The notes: a model not told the origin generated them from the letters alone. 64,000 nucleotides of DNA from Bacteroidota bacterium (GCA_023446155.1 JAEXIT010000017.1:62001-126000), one strand, 5' to 3'. Positions 52,012 through 60,826 are shown, counted from the first letter of the stretch. Made by a program: numbers and translations.

Positions 52012-52605
52012 TTATTTTAGTTTGATTCGACTTAGCTGCGTTGGCGTGATTCCGAGGAAAGAAGCGATATGATGTTGTTTGAGTCGCGGCACAATCGCAG
52101 CATAAGACGTCAGGAAGACATTATAACGAATTTTGGCGTCATCGGATTTTGTGGAAATTTCCAATAGCTCTTTTTCGATAACCCAGTTTTTCTCCAAATA
52201 ATTAATGTAAAACAATGCCATGTCGTGTCGTTCGGCAACTAATGTTTTAAAACGATCGGCCGGAATGGATAAAACAAGACTGTCTTCCAAAGCCTCAATC
52301 GAAAAATGACCGGGTGTTTGTGTTAGTAAGGCCGATGCCGATGCGATGAATGTGTTTTCGGGGAAGAATTTTTTAATAACCTTTTCACCACTATCTGTCG
52401 GGAAATAGTATGCAAAAAGACCTTTTACTACATAATAATAGTATTTTGGAATGCTACCGGCAGTTAAAAGAGGATTGTTTTTTGGGATGCTAATTTCATG
52501 ACAAAGTTCTTCCAGTAATACAATACTTTCCGGAGTTAGAATAGCGGCGCTTTCAAGATTGGATCGGAAGGAACTCAGAGGCATACGATTTGGGGTGTTT
52601 TCCAT
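52012..52605 (-). CDS. Crp/Fnr family transcriptional regulator
   Basis: 197 aa. A beta-roll effector domain (about 25-120) with YYYYVVKGLFAYYFPTDSGE is followed by the long helix and a compact C-terminal HTH, HHIASFLGITPTQLSRIK. It is a distant relative of the regulator at 32255, sharing the HTH pattern IASxxGxTPxxxSxxK. No cysteine cluster and no clear cAMP signature are visible. It is upstream of the esterase gene and may control it; that is inference from proximity. Confidence 0.86.
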   Translation of the reverse strand: MENTPNRMPLSSFRSNLESAAILTPESIVLLEELCHEISIPKNNPLLTAGSIPKYYYYVVKGLFAYYFPTDSGEKVIKKFFPENTFIASASALLTQTPGHFSIEALEDSLVLSIPADRFKTLVAERHDMALFYINYLEKNWVIEKELLEISTKSDDAKIRYNVFLTSYAAIVPRLKQHHIASFLGITPTQLSRIKLK

Positions 52606-52933
52606 TTTGATAGGACTAAATTACAAAAACAGGAGACAGTATTTAGAAAAAAGAAACGGATTTTACAGCATATTTTTTTTGTTTTGGATCTTTTTAAAAC
52701 TATTTTTTGATACAACCGAATGATGAAGGAGCACCGTTTGAAAACTCATTTTTTAATGTTTATTTGCTTAAATGGTTGAAAATAAGAAAGGTGAAGTAGG
52801 GTCTGAAGTCTTATTTTGTCGGGCCTTTTAAATGGTCGGCACACAGTCGGAAAACGACTATTGGCTATTTTAATTTTTTTCTAAAAAAAATTGCAGGGGA
52901 GTAAAATTATTAATTATATTTGCACTCACAAAA
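52606..52933. other. 328-bp AT-rich intergenic region before the tRNA gene
   Basis: I see no credible protein gene. The right end holds the tRNA promoter. A small hairpin (AGTCG-GAAAA-CGACT, 52845-52859) followed by a T-rich tract is the only other structure noted. Confidence 0.5.
52891..52922 (+). promoter_or_regulatory. Bacteroidota-type promoter of tRNA-Gly
   Basis: TTG (52891-52893) and TATATTTG (52915-52922) are 21 nt apart, an exact consensus match. The tRNA begins 11 nt after the -7 element. Confidence 0.85.
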
Positions 52934-53009
<76 letters not shown>

Positions 53010-53010
53010 T

Positions 53011-53042
53011 AAAAAAACCGAAACATTTGTTTCGGTTTTTTT
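53011..53042. terminator. Bidirectional terminator after tRNA-Gly
   Basis: A 15-bp perfect stem, AAAAAAACCGAAACA with its complement and a TT loop. It ends the tRNA transcript and lies 15 bp beyond the convergent pepE stop. Confidence 0.88.
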
Positions 53043-53057
53043 GTTTTTATAAGGATG

Positions 53058-53765
53058 CTATTTCAGATCGCTCAAATCACTTTCAGGAGCAATTTCTTCC
53101 GCTTCCTGATGTTGACGGAATAAGCGGGCGTTTAGCGCTCCTTTAAGGGTAATCGTATTTCCGCGTACTTCCAGCCAGCTTCCTTCGCGCAATCCCAATA
53201 CCGACTGTGGATTAAAATGGTGGAATTCGTTAATACGGGTCTCGCGGGTTTCGCCCATATGGGTTGAATTCGTATCCGGATCCAGATAATGCGGATTGAT
53301 ATTAAACGACACAAATCCCAATGTTTTAAAACTCGGTGGATATACAATAGGCATATCGTTCGTCGTTCCCATCGTTAGTCCACAGATGTTGCTTCCGGCT
53401 GAGGTGCCAAGATAAGGTGTTCCGTTTTTTACAGCGACTTCCAATGCGTCGATTACTTTGGTTTGGTATAATTGGGTGACCAATAAAAACGTATTTCCAC
53501 CACCGGTAAAGATACCTTCGGCTGCGGCTACGGCTTCAGTAGGGTTTTCGTATTCGTGAATTCCTTTTACGGCAATGTTGATTTTGGAAAATACGTCGCG
53601 TACTTTTTCGGTATAGGCATCATGCGAAATGCCTCCGGGACGGGCATACGGAATAAATAACAAGGTCTTTACATTGTTAAAGTGAGTGGCCAGAGTGGGT
53701 AAAAGATAGTCCAGATAACTTCCGCCGTGAAGTGTGGAAGTGCTGGCAATTATAAGATTTTTCAT
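53058..53765 (-). CDS. pepE: Peptidase E (dipeptidase, S51)
   Basis: Cytoplasmic serine peptidase that cleaves dipeptides with an N-terminal aspartate. 235 aa from the ATG at 53765; a TTG start at 53789 lies inside a perfect -7 element and is rejected. The catalytic Ser122 is in LGTSAGSNICG, and His159 in INPHYLD fits the family's His; the GGGNTF block at 88-93 is also typical. It would finish breakdown of Asp-X peptides taken up from outside. It has a full promoter of its own and shares a terminator with tRNA-Gly. Confidence 0.92.
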   Translation of the reverse strand: MKNLIIASTSTLHGGSYLDYLLPTLATHFNNVKTLLFIPYARPGGISHDAYTEKVRDVFSKINIAVKGIHEYENPTEAVAAAEGIFTGGGNTFLLVTQLYQTKVIDALEVAVKNGTPYLGTSAGSNICGLTMGTTNDMPIVYPPSFKTLGFVSFNINPHYLDPDTNSTHMGETRETRINEFHHFNPQSVLGLREGSWLEVRGNTITLKGALNARLFRQHQEAEEIAPESDLSDLK

Positions 53766-53786
53766 GTTGTTGGGTTCGGTTTTGGT

Positions 53787-53819
53787 CAAAGATACATTTA
53801 ATTACAAAAAGAAAGTCAA
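53787..53819 (-). promoter_or_regulatory. Bacteroidota-type promoter of pepE
   Basis: On the minus strand TTG (53817-53819) and TATCTTTG (53787-53794) are 22 nt apart. It decides the pepE start at 53765. Confidence 0.75.
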
Positions 53820-53934
53820 TTGTGAAATACGTGCTTTTAACAAATTTTTACAAAGTTGTTGGCAATAAATTTGGAGAATAAGCAAATATTTTTACCCAAT
53901 ATATTCGGATTTATTAAAGAACGCATCTTTTTGC

Positions 53935-54681
53935 ATGAAACAAAAACTACTATTTTTTTTATTGATCTGTACCACTCTGCTTGCGGCACAAAATGAAAGG
54001 CCGTTGAAAGGGAAGCTAATAGCTGAAAATAATAGTGATGTAGAAGGAATTTCAATTGTAAATCTGACCACGGATAAACAGGTGTTGTCCCGAAAAGACG
54101 GGTCATTTGCGGTTAATGCCGCTGCCGGGGATGTGATACAGTTTTCATCGCTTCAATATGAAGAAAAAAAGATAACGGTCAAAGAAATTGATTTTGAAGA
54201 TTCAGAGTTGATCATAAAGATGATCGCCAAAGTGAATAAACTGAATGAAGTTTATATTGAGAAAAGTGGAATCACGTCCGAAAGCCTGGGTATTGTACCG
54301 ATCGGACAAAAACAATATACACCGGCCGAACGCAAGTTGAAAACAGCGGGCGATTTTAAACCGATACACTTGTTGAATCTGTTGGGAGGAGCTTTGCCAT
54401 TCGATCCGATTATTAACAAAATAACGGGAAAAACTGAACGGCTTAAAAAAGAACTGGCGGTGGAACGGCGTGAACTGTTGATGGATCGTTTAAAAGGGTG
54501 GTATCAGGAGCCTTTTGTTACGGATGAGCTTAAAATTCCGCAGGAGCATGTAGATGGTTTTTGGCTGTATGCGATGGAGGATACTGGTTTTAAAAAAGCG
54601 GTCAATGAAAAAAATAAAACGTTAGCTACCTTTTTAGTGACGGAACTGGCTGTAAAATATAAAAAAATAATTTCCGAATAG
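53935..54681 (+). CDS. Exported carboxypeptidase-regulatory-like protein, paralogue 1
   Basis: 248 aa with a signal peptide (MKQKLLFFLLICTTLLAAQ). Residues about 22-105 form a carboxypeptidase D-regulatory-like beta-sandwich (LKGKLIAENNSDVEGISIVN, SRKDGSFAV, DVIQFSS), the fold also found before TonB barrels, but no plug or barrel follows. A conserved middle block is ESLGIVPIGQKQYTPAERKL (about 118-137), followed by a helical C-terminus with NKTLATFLVTELAVKYKKII. It shares these blocks with the next gene. Function unknown. It is first of a five-gene run ending in an M1 peptidase. Confidence 0.83.
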   Translation: MKQKLLFFLLICTTLLAAQNERPLKGKLIAENNSDVEGISIVNLTTDKQVLSRKDGSFAVNAAAGDVIQFSSLQYEEKKITVKEIDFEDSELIIKMIAKVNKLNEVYIEKSGITSESLGIVPIGQKQYTPAERKLKTAGDFKPIHLLNLLGGALPFDPIINKITGKTERLKKELAVERRELLMDRLKGWYQEPFVTDELKIPQEHVDGFWLYAMEDTGFKKAVNEKNKTLATFLVTELAVKYKKIISE

Positions 54682-54720
54682 ATGTCCGGTAAAAAAGCAT
54701 ATTGCGAAAAGACGCAACAA

Positions 54721-55464
54721 ATGAATAAGATTTTTCCTTTGATTTTATTGGTAATTTCTGTAACTTCATACGCACAGAATGCAAAAGTCCTGAAAGGGAA
54801 AGTAATGGCTGCGACGTCAGAGTTGGACGGTATTCATGTGATCAATAAAAGAACGGAAAAAGCCGTCGTCACCGAAAAAGGCGGTTTTTTTGCCATAACA
54901 GCACAGCCTAATGATACATTGATTTTTTCGGCAGTCCAATTTAAAGGCCGGCAAATCCGATTGGAGGAAAAGGATTTTAATGAAGAGTTGTTCTATGTTA
55001 AATTGGATGTAATGATACGCCAGTTAAAAGAAGTGGTGATCAATGAATATGGAAATATCAATTCGGAAAGTCTGGGATTGGTTCCGAGAGGACAGAAGAA
55101 ATACACGCCCGCAGAAAGGAAACTAAAGACGGCGACTGGAACCGATGCACAAATAGGAACGAATACGGTTGTAGGTCTTGATCCGCTACTCAACTGGTTT
55201 TCGGGGCGGACATCAATGTTGAAAAAAGAACTGGAGGTCGAGAAAAAAGAACAGTTCCGACAGCGGTTGGAAGGGATGTATGACGAAGAGTATTTTGTGA
55301 ATACCTTAAAAATTCCGAAGGAGTATGTACAGGGATTTGTCTTTTATGCTGTCGAAAATGAACGATTTACAGCAGCGATAAAAGCGAAAAATAAAACGCT
55401 GGCTACGTTTTTACTGAATGAGTTGGCGGTCCAATACCGAAAAATAATTACAGATGAAAAATAA
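54721..55464 (+). CDS. Exported carboxypeptidase-regulatory-like protein, paralogue 2
   Basis: 247 aa from the ATG at 54721, which begins the signal peptide MNKIFPLILLVISVTSYAQ; an ATG directly after the upstream stop (54682) would add 13 non-hydrophobic residues and is less likely. It repeats the layout of paralogue 1: beta-sandwich domain, SLGLVPRGQKKYTPAERKL block, then NKTLATFLLNELAVQYRKII. Identity between the two is high in these blocks and low elsewhere. It overlaps the following paralogue by 11 bp, so translation is coupled. Function unknown. Confidence 0.83.
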   Translation: MNKIFPLILLVISVTSYAQNAKVLKGKVMAATSELDGIHVINKRTEKAVVTEKGGFFAITAQPNDTLIFSAVQFKGRQIRLEEKDFNEELFYVKLDVMIRQLKEVVINEYGNINSESLGLVPRGQKKYTPAERKLKTATGTDAQIGTNTVVGLDPLLNWFSGRTSMLKKELEVEKKEQFRQRLEGMYDEEYFVNTLKIPKEYVQGFVFYAVENERFTAAIKAKNKTLATFLLNELAVQYRKIITDEK

Positions 55465-56245
55465 ACTGCTGCTTATCCTGTTGTTGCTAACATTCCATGC
55501 GTTTTCGCAAACCAATACCCGGGAACTCCTAAAAGGTCAGATACAAATCGATAGTCTCGATGCCGAAAATATTACGATTTTGAATACGGCGACCCGCATT
55601 AAAACGAATACCGGTAAAATGGGGGAATTCGAAATCTATGCCCGGCCGAAAGATACGCTGGTTTTTTCGAGTCTGTCGTTTAGTCCGCTAATGGTGGTGT
55701 TGGAAAAAAGAGATTTCGACATGCAAATTCTTCGAATCCGACTTACTGTCGAAGTAAACCAATTAAGCGAAGTAATTGTAAAACGACTTTCGGGTGATCT
55801 GGAACGGGATACCCGAAAATTAAAAGATCGGAGCCAACGGATAGCCATGTCTGAAAATACCTTGTTTAAGATGGATTTTAAAACCGATTACCTGACCAAA
55901 CCCACCACACCACCGGTTATTACCAGTATGAGCCCGTTAACCGGTGTTGACTTTATTAAGGTGGGAGAAATGGTGGGACGCCTCTTTAAATCCAAACGCA
56001 AGACCGATACCGGAACAGCTACTTTTGTTACGGATAAAATTTTTGCCGATGCGGTAAAAGAAAGAGTATCGATGCTGTTTTTTACCGATGTCTTAAAACT
56101 TAAAAAAGACGATATCGGACCGTTTTTGACCTATTGCGATCAGGGTGCACCTACCCGGGAATTATTGGAGCCGCAACACGAATTTGAGCTGATTGATTAT
56201 CTGATCAGTAAAAGTAAAACGTATCAGCAGGCGAAAAAGAAATAA
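55454..56245 (+). CDS. Exported carboxypeptidase-regulatory-like protein, paralogue 3 (diverged)
   Basis: 263 aa, with a signal peptide (MKNKLLLILLLLTFHAFSQ) and the same beta-sandwich start (LLKGQIQIDSLDAENITILN, GEFEIYARPKDTLVFSS). The middle YTPAERK block is gone, replaced by a basic stretch (LERDTRKLKDRSQR) and a proline-rich segment. The C-terminal helical region is only loosely related. It is therefore a diverged member or partner. It starts 11 bp inside paralogue 2 and is 15 bp ahead of the DUF6702 gene. Confidence 0.8.
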   Translation: MKNKLLLILLLLTFHAFSQTNTRELLKGQIQIDSLDAENITILNTATRIKTNTGKMGEFEIYARPKDTLVFSSLSFSPLMVVLEKRDFDMQILRIRLTVEVNQLSEVIVKRLSGDLERDTRKLKDRSQRIAMSENTLFKMDFKTDYLTKPTTPPVITSMSPLTGVDFIKVGEMVGRLFKSKRKTDTGTATFVTDKIFADAVKERVSMLFFTDVLKLKKDDIGPFLTYCDQGAPTRELLEPQHEFELIDYLISKSKTYQQAKKK

Positions 56246-56260
56246 TACTATCTTTGGGGG

Positions 56261-56764
56261 ATGACAAAGTTGTTGCGATACGGTTTTTTACTCCTGTTAT
56301 TGTTGAGTCTTAGTGCGGCGGGATTTCATAAATTCTATGTCTCCATTTTTCAGGTGAATTATGTGCCGGAAAAAAAAGCCCTGCAGATCACCGCACGGAT
56401 TTTTACGGACGATTTGGAAAAAGCTCTGGAGCGGAAGGTTAAAAAAAAGATTTACCTCGCGACAACAAAAGAGGCACCCGAAACCGAAGAGCTTTTAAAA
56501 AAATACCTGACCGATAAACTGCATATCCGCATTAATAATACCGAAAAGGCAATCCGATTTCTGGGACGGGAAACCGAAGACGATGTCGTGATTTGTTATT
56601 TGACGGTGCCGGTAGCCGAAAAAATCACTTCGATGGAAGTGTACAATACGGTACTGACAGAAGTCTATCCGGATCAGCAAAACATTATTCATACGAATAT
56701 AAATAGTAACAAAAAGAGTCTTTTGCTGACCAATAGTAATCCAAAAGAAAAAGTTGAATATTAG
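56261..56764 (+). CDS. DUF6702 family exported protein
   Basis: 167 aa with a signal peptide (about 1-22). The mature part begins FHKFYVSIFQVNYVPEKKALQIT and continues as a beta-rich domain with KIYLATTKEAPETEELL, GRETEDDVVICYLTVP and a C-terminal TNSNPKEKVEY. This is how DUF6702 proteins look next to M1 peptidases in flavobacteria, from memory. The function is unknown. It is translated between paralogue 3 (15 bp) and the M1 gene (12 bp), so it likely acts in the same process. Confidence 0.82.
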   Translation: MTKLLRYGFLLLLLLSLSAAGFHKFYVSIFQVNYVPEKKALQITARIFTDDLEKALERKVKKKIYLATTKEAPETEELLKKYLTDKLHIRINNTEKAIRFLGRETEDDVVICYLTVPVAEKITSMEVYNTVLTEVYPDQQNIIHTNINSNKKSLLLTNSNPKEKVEY

Positions 56765-56776
56765 ACTGTTATAACC

Positions 56777-59044
56777 ATGAAAAAATCGGCATCTGTTTTT
56801 TCAATACTGGCTTTGGCAATTCCCCTGATGACCATGGGCCAGGATACAAAAAATTCCGGGAAAAGAGAACCCGGACATTACGATACAAACAAATTCAGCC
56901 AGATGTATACCCAAATGGCGACTCCGAATATGTTTCGTACGGCATCCGGCGCGCCCGGACCGGCCTACTACCAGCAACAGGCCGATTATAAAATAAAAGT
57001 CGAACTCGACGATAAGAATGCCCGCCTGAGTGGCGAAGAAACCATCACCTATTATAACAATTCACCCGATCCGTTGGATTATTTATGGGTGCAGTTGGAT
57101 CAGAACGAAAAGAAACCCGATTCCAAATCGCCATTGGTGGAAAACCAGCGCATGGATGGCGCGATGACGCCCGACGGATTTACGAAAAAATTTATGGAAC
57201 AGCCTTTTCAGGGCGGTTACACCATCGAATTTGTAAAAGATGCCAAAGGGAAGCCGATGAAATATACGATCAATCAAACCATGATGCGTATTGATTTGGA
57301 TAAAACCCTTAAAAAAGGCGAAAAAATCTCTTTCTCGATAAAATGGTGGTACAATATCAACAATTATAGAGTCGATGGAGGACGTTCCGGATACGAGCAT
57401 TTTGAAAAAGACGGAAACAACCTCTATGTAATTGCGCAGTTTTATCCGCGTATGGCCGTTTATAACGACGTAGAAGGATGGCAAAACATGCAATTCTGGG
57501 GCGAAGGCGAGTTTGCGTTGCCGTTTGGTAACTTTGACGTTAGCATAACCGTTCCGGCCGATCACATGATGGAAGCCACCGGAGAATTGCAAAACCGAAA
57601 AGACGTTTTTACAGCCGAACAGTTAAAACGTTACCAACAAGCCGAGAATTCATACGAAAACCCGGTTATCGTAGCGACGCAGGCAGAAGCCGAACAACGA
57701 TCCAAAACCGTTTCGGATCAGAAAAAAACATGGAAATTTATAGCGACCAACGTACGGGATTTTGCCTTTTCGACGTCGCGAAAATTTATATACGATGCGA
57801 TGGCAGTAAAAATTGGCGGTAAAAACGTTATGGCCATTTCATTATATCCGCCGGAAGCCAATCCGTTATGGGAACAGTATTCTACCCGTGTGGTAGCGCA
57901 TACATTGAAAAGTTATTCCAGTTATACCTTCGATTATCCGTATCCGAAAGCCGTATCCATTTCGGCCGAAGATCAGGGAATGGAATACCCGATGATCTGT
58001 TGGAATTACGGACGTCCCGATGAAAAAGGATTTGTAAGCGACCGACTAAAATACGGTATGATGGGGGTGATTATACACGAAGTAGGGCATAACTTTTTCC
58101 CGATGATCGTCAATTCCGACGAACGGCAGTGGACCTGGATGGATGAAGGATTAAACACCTTTCTGGAATACCTTACCGAACAAAGTTGGGATAAAAACTT
58201 CCCGTCGAGTAGAGGACCGGCAGCTAAAATCGTACCGTATATGAGTGGTGATCAACGATTTTTGGAGCCCATCATGTCCAACTCGGAAACGATTCATCAG
58301 TTTGGTGCGAATGCCTACGCGAAACCGGCTACCGGATTAAATATATTGCGCGAAACGATTATGGGGCATGAATTATTTGATCACGCTTTTAGAACCTATG
58401 CCAACCGTTGGAAATTCAAACACCCGACGCCGGAAGACTTTTTCCGTACGATGGAAGACGCCTCGGCTGTTGATCTGGATTGGTTCTGGAGAGGTTGGTT
58501 TTATTCGACCGATTATGTAGATATTGGAATCAAAAACGTAAAACAATTCTATGTGTCGGAAGAGCCAACCAAAGAGATGAAAGACTTTGCGGCCAAAAGA
58601 GGACGCTTTCTACAAGACAACGGACCATTTGTATATATGGTATCCGATAGCAGTGAAGATTTGAAGCCGGGTATGAAAAAACCGTTTGGGATTCAGGATG
58701 TAAAACTACTCACGGATTATGTGGAAACCTTATCTGCGGAAGACCGAAAAGGTTTAAAAGCGCCGAAATATTTTTATGAAGTCGAATTCGAAAAACCGGG
58801 TGGGATGATGATGCCAATCATTGTGGATCTGGAATTTGAAGATGGAACGGTAGAAAACCACGTGTTTCCGGTACAAATCTGGCGTAAAGGAAACGAAGTG
58901 GTAAAACGCGTTTTTGCGACCGAAAAGCCGGTGAAAAAGATACAATTGGATCCGAAACTGCAAACCGCCGATATCGATACAACCAACAACGTATGGCCAA
59001 AAGAGGCGCCAAAATCGAAGTTTGATCAGTTTGAAAAAAACTAA
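56777..59044 (+). CDS. M1 family zinc metallopeptidase (aminopeptidase-like)
   Basis: 755 aa with a signal peptide (MKKSASVFSILALAIPLMTMG). An N-terminal beta domain (about 65-270) precedes the gluzincin core. Zinc ligands are His434 and His438 in IHEVGHNFF and Glu457 in WMDEGLN, spaced HExxH-x18-E exactly, with Glu435 the catalytic base. The GAMEN-type exopeptidase motif is replaced by EDQGMEYPM, so exopeptidase specificity is uncertain. It is the last gene of the five-gene exported cluster. Likely a periplasmic or surface enzyme that trims peptides. Confidence 0.93.
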   Translation: MKKSASVFSILALAIPLMTMGQDTKNSGKREPGHYDTNKFSQMYTQMATPNMFRTASGAPGPAYYQQQADYKIKVELDDKNARLSGEETITYYNNSPDPLDYLWVQLDQNEKKPDSKSPLVENQRMDGAMTPDGFTKKFMEQPFQGGYTIEFVKDAKGKPMKYTINQTMMRIDLDKTLKKGEKISFSIKWWYNINNYRVDGGRSGYEHFEKDGNNLYVIAQFYPRMAVYNDVEGWQNMQFWGEGEFALPFGNFDVSITVPADHMMEATGELQNRKDVFTAEQLKRYQQAENSYENPVIVATQAEAEQRSKTVSDQKKTWKFIATNVRDFAFSTSRKFIYDAMAVKIGGKNVMAISLYPPEANPLWEQYSTRVVAHTLKSYSSYTFDYPYPKAVSISAEDQGMEYPMICWNYGRPDEKGFVSDRLKYGMMGVIIHEVGHNFFPMIVNSDERQWTWMDEGLNTFLEYLTEQSWDKNFPSSRGPAAKIVPYMSGDQRFLEPIMSNSETIHQFGANAYAKPATGLNILRETIMGHELFDHAFRTYANRWKFKHPTPEDFFRTMEDASAVDLDWFWRGWFYSTDYVDIGIKNVKQFYVSEEPTKEMKDFAAKRGRFLQDNGPFVYMVSDSSEDLKPGMKKPFGIQDVKLLTDYVETLSAEDRKGLKAPKYFYEVEFEKPGGMMMPIIVDLEFEDGTVENHVFPVQIWRKGNEVVKRVFATEKPVKKIQLDPKLQTADIDTTNNVWPKEAPKSKFDQFEKN

Positions 59045-59071
59045 CAAAAGCACTCGGAAGGGTGCTTTTGT
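59044..59071 (+). terminator. Hairpin after the M1 peptidase gene
   Basis: ACAAAAGCAC pairs with GTGCTTTTGT around an 8-nt loop, directly after the stop. The T-tract is inside the stem, so termination strength is uncertain. Confidence 0.6.
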
Positions 59072-59149
59072 GTTAATAAAAATCAAAAACCGGGAAATAA
59101 AAACGGAACTTCGTAAATTTGCTACTTATAACTTTCAAACCTATAGACA

Positions 59150-59449
59150 ATGTTTGGTATCGGAGGCGGAGAAATATTCCTTATTATATTAGTCGTTTTA
59201 ATGTTATTCGGTTCGGATAAAGTGCCGGAAATCGCAAGAACTCTTGGGAAAGGAATGGCGCAAATCAAGAATGCAACGAACGACATTAAAAATGAAATTC
59301 AAAAGAGTGCCGAAGAAAACGGCCTGACCAAAGATCTGGATTTTACCAAAGATCTGGACATGGATCTGACTGGCGGTATTCGTAAAGAAATAGACAAAGC
59401 CAAAGAGGATATTGAAGATATTTCCGGACCGATAAAACGACAAATGTAA
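59150..59449 (+). CDS. tatA: Twin-arginine translocase subunit TatA/TatE
   Basis: 99 aa. It has one N-terminal membrane helix (GGGEIFLIILVVLMLFGSDKVPEIARTLGKGM) with the FG-x-x-x-P hinge of TatA, an amphipathic helix, then an acidic and lysine-rich tail. TatA oligomerises to let folded proteins cross the inner membrane with TatB/TatC. A tatC gene is not in the window. The stop is two bases before a TTG-started PAP2 gene. The pirin with a Tat-like leader (31282-32142) is one candidate client. Confidence 0.93.
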   Translation: MFGIGGGEIFLIILVVLMLFGSDKVPEIARTLGKGMAQIKNATNDIKNEIQKSAEENGLTKDLDFTKDLDMDLTGGIRKEIDKAKEDIEDISGPIKRQM

Positions 59450-59451
59450 TT

Positions 59452-60018
59452 TTGGAGCATTTAATTCAACTCGACAAACAACTACTGGTTTTTTTAAATA
59501 GTCTGGGTTCCGAACGTTTTGACGGACTCTGGCTGATCATTACCAAACAAGCCTATTGGACACCGATATTTTTATATGTATTCTACCTGTTGTACAAAAA
59601 ACTGGGGTGGAAGCACATGCTATTGGTGATTTTGTCGTTGGCTTTGTTGATCGCATTTACCGATCAGATGACGAATCTGGTAAAAAACAGTGTGCAACGA
59701 CTCCGTCCGTGTAACGATCCGGAAACCAAAGATATTATCCGTTTGGTAAAACAAAGTTCGTCGTTTAGTTACTTTTCGGGACATGCGGCCAATTCATTGG
59801 CATCGACTACTTTTATCGTGTTGGTCCTACGGAAATATTACAAATATGCCTTTTTGTTTTTCCTGTTCCCGCTAATCTTTGCGTATAGCCGTATTTACCT
59901 TGGATTACATTTTCCGGGTGATATCCTTTCTGGTTATGTTTTCGGAATCGCAACCGGTTATTTGTTTTCAAAAATATATGAACGCTATCGGAAAAAATAT
60001 TTTCCAGAGAGTATATAA
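59452..60018 (+). CDS. PAP2 family membrane phosphatase
   Basis: 188 aa, five to six membrane spans, starting with TTG at 59452, two bases after the tatA stop. The three phosphatase motifs are present: KNSVQRLRPC (about 78-87), YFSGHAANS (about 105-113) and SRIYLGLHFPGDILSG (about 144-159). It may remove phosphate from phosphatidate, undecaprenyl pyrophosphate or lipid A; the substrate cannot be chosen from sequence. Tight spacing makes it part of the tatA transcript. Confidence 0.9.
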   Translation: MEHLIQLDKQLLVFLNSLGSERFDGLWLIITKQAYWTPIFLYVFYLLYKKLGWKHMLLVILSLALLIAFTDQMTNLVKNSVQRLRPCNDPETKDIIRLVKQSSSFSYFSGHAANSLASTTFIVLVLRKYYKYAFLFFLFPLIFAYSRIYLGLHFPGDILSGYVFGIATGYLFSKIYERYRKKYFPESI

Positions 60019-60021
60019 AAT

Positions 60022-60068
60022 CAGACCTGATAGGTTTTTTGCAAACCGCTGAGAAACCTGTCAGATCT
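60022..60068. repeat. Palindromic repeat, copy 3 (degraded)
   Basis: AGACCTGATAGGTTT (60023-60037) and its near-complement AAACCTGTCAGATCT (60054-60068) match the core of copies 1 and 2 with several substitutions and a longer loop. Confidence 0.65.
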
Positions 60069-60072
60069 AGTT

Positions 60073-60111
60073 AAAAATAAAAGGGATAACACTGTTATCC
60101 CTTTTATTTTT
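60073..60111. terminator. Bidirectional terminator between PAP2 and O-methyltransferase genes
   Basis: 19-bp perfect arms (60073-60091 and 60093-60111) around one base, rich in A and T outside a GGGATAACA core. It ends at the stop codon of the O-methyltransferase gene. Confidence 0.85.
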
Positions 60112-60752
60112 TAAAGCACGCGGCTCACGGTAAGTCCGTCGCGAATTGGTAATAAAACCGTTTCGACTCTTGGATCGTCTTTTAGTAGCTGGTTGTACTC
60201 CAGTAATATTTGAGTACTCTTATCTTTCGCTTTAACCGTTTCCAGGACTTTTCCAGACCATAATACATTATCCGATAAAATAACACCGCCTTTATTCATT
60301 AACGGAACGATCATTTGGAAATAGTTGATGTAGTTTTCTTTGTCGGCATCGATAAAAACCAGATCAAATTTTTTATTCAAAGTAGGGATAATTTCCAAAG
60401 CATTCCCTAAATGCTGATGAATCTGGTCTTTCCATTCTGACCGATCAAAATATTTACGCTGAAAGTCGACCAATTCCTCATTAATATCAATAGTGTCCAA
60501 TGTGCCGTTTTCTATTAAACCTTCGGCCAGGCATAACGCAGCATAACCGGTATAGGTGCCGATTTCCAGAATGGCGTTCGGACGAATTAATTTGGAAAGC
60601 ATACTCAAAACGCGCCCTTGAAAATGACCGCTCAACATACGGGGTTGCAGGATTTTCTGGTGGGTTTCTCTATTTAGTGCGGCCAGCAAAGCCGGTTCGT
60701 TTTCGGAATGTGCCGCTACATAATCTTCTAAAGCTTCGGAGATAAAGTGCAT
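60111..60752 (-). CDS. Class I SAM-dependent O-methyltransferase (methyltransf_3)
   Basis: 213 aa, the catechol-O-methyltransferase-like group found widely in bacteria. SAM motif I is ILEIGTYTGYAALCLA (about 62-77), LDTIDINEELVDF marks motif II, FVFIDADKENYINYF-like LVFIDADKENYINYF is the metal and SAM site, and SDNVLWSGKV follows. A divalent metal is expected. Substrate unknown. It is divergent from rlmN across a 78-bp gap. Confidence 0.91.
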   Translation of the reverse strand: MHFISEALEDYVAAHSENEPALLAALNRETHQKILQPRMLSGHFQGRVLSMLSKLIRPNAILEIGTYTGYAALCLAEGLIENGTLDTIDINEELVDFQRKYFDRSEWKDQIHQHLGNALEIIPTLNKKFDLVFIDADKENYINYFQMIVPLMNKGGVILSDNVLWSGKVLETVKAKDKSTQILLEYNQLLKDDPRVETVLLPIRDGLTVSRVL

Positions 60753-60818
60753 AACGTAAAATTTTTACAAAATTACAAATTAGCAAAAACAGAAACCGCC
60801 AATTATACAAATAGTTAC

Positions 60819-60826
60819 TAACTTTG
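60819..60826 (+). promoter_or_regulatory. -7 element TAACTTTG of rlmN
   Basis: Exact TAnnTTTG match only 4 nt before the rlmN ATG, which predicts a transcript with no or almost no leader. Confidence 0.55.

Noticed and set aside
53837..54106. 89-codon minus-strand frame before paralogue 1
   Set aside because: Mostly antisense to the signal peptide and start of the gene at 53935, with no motif.
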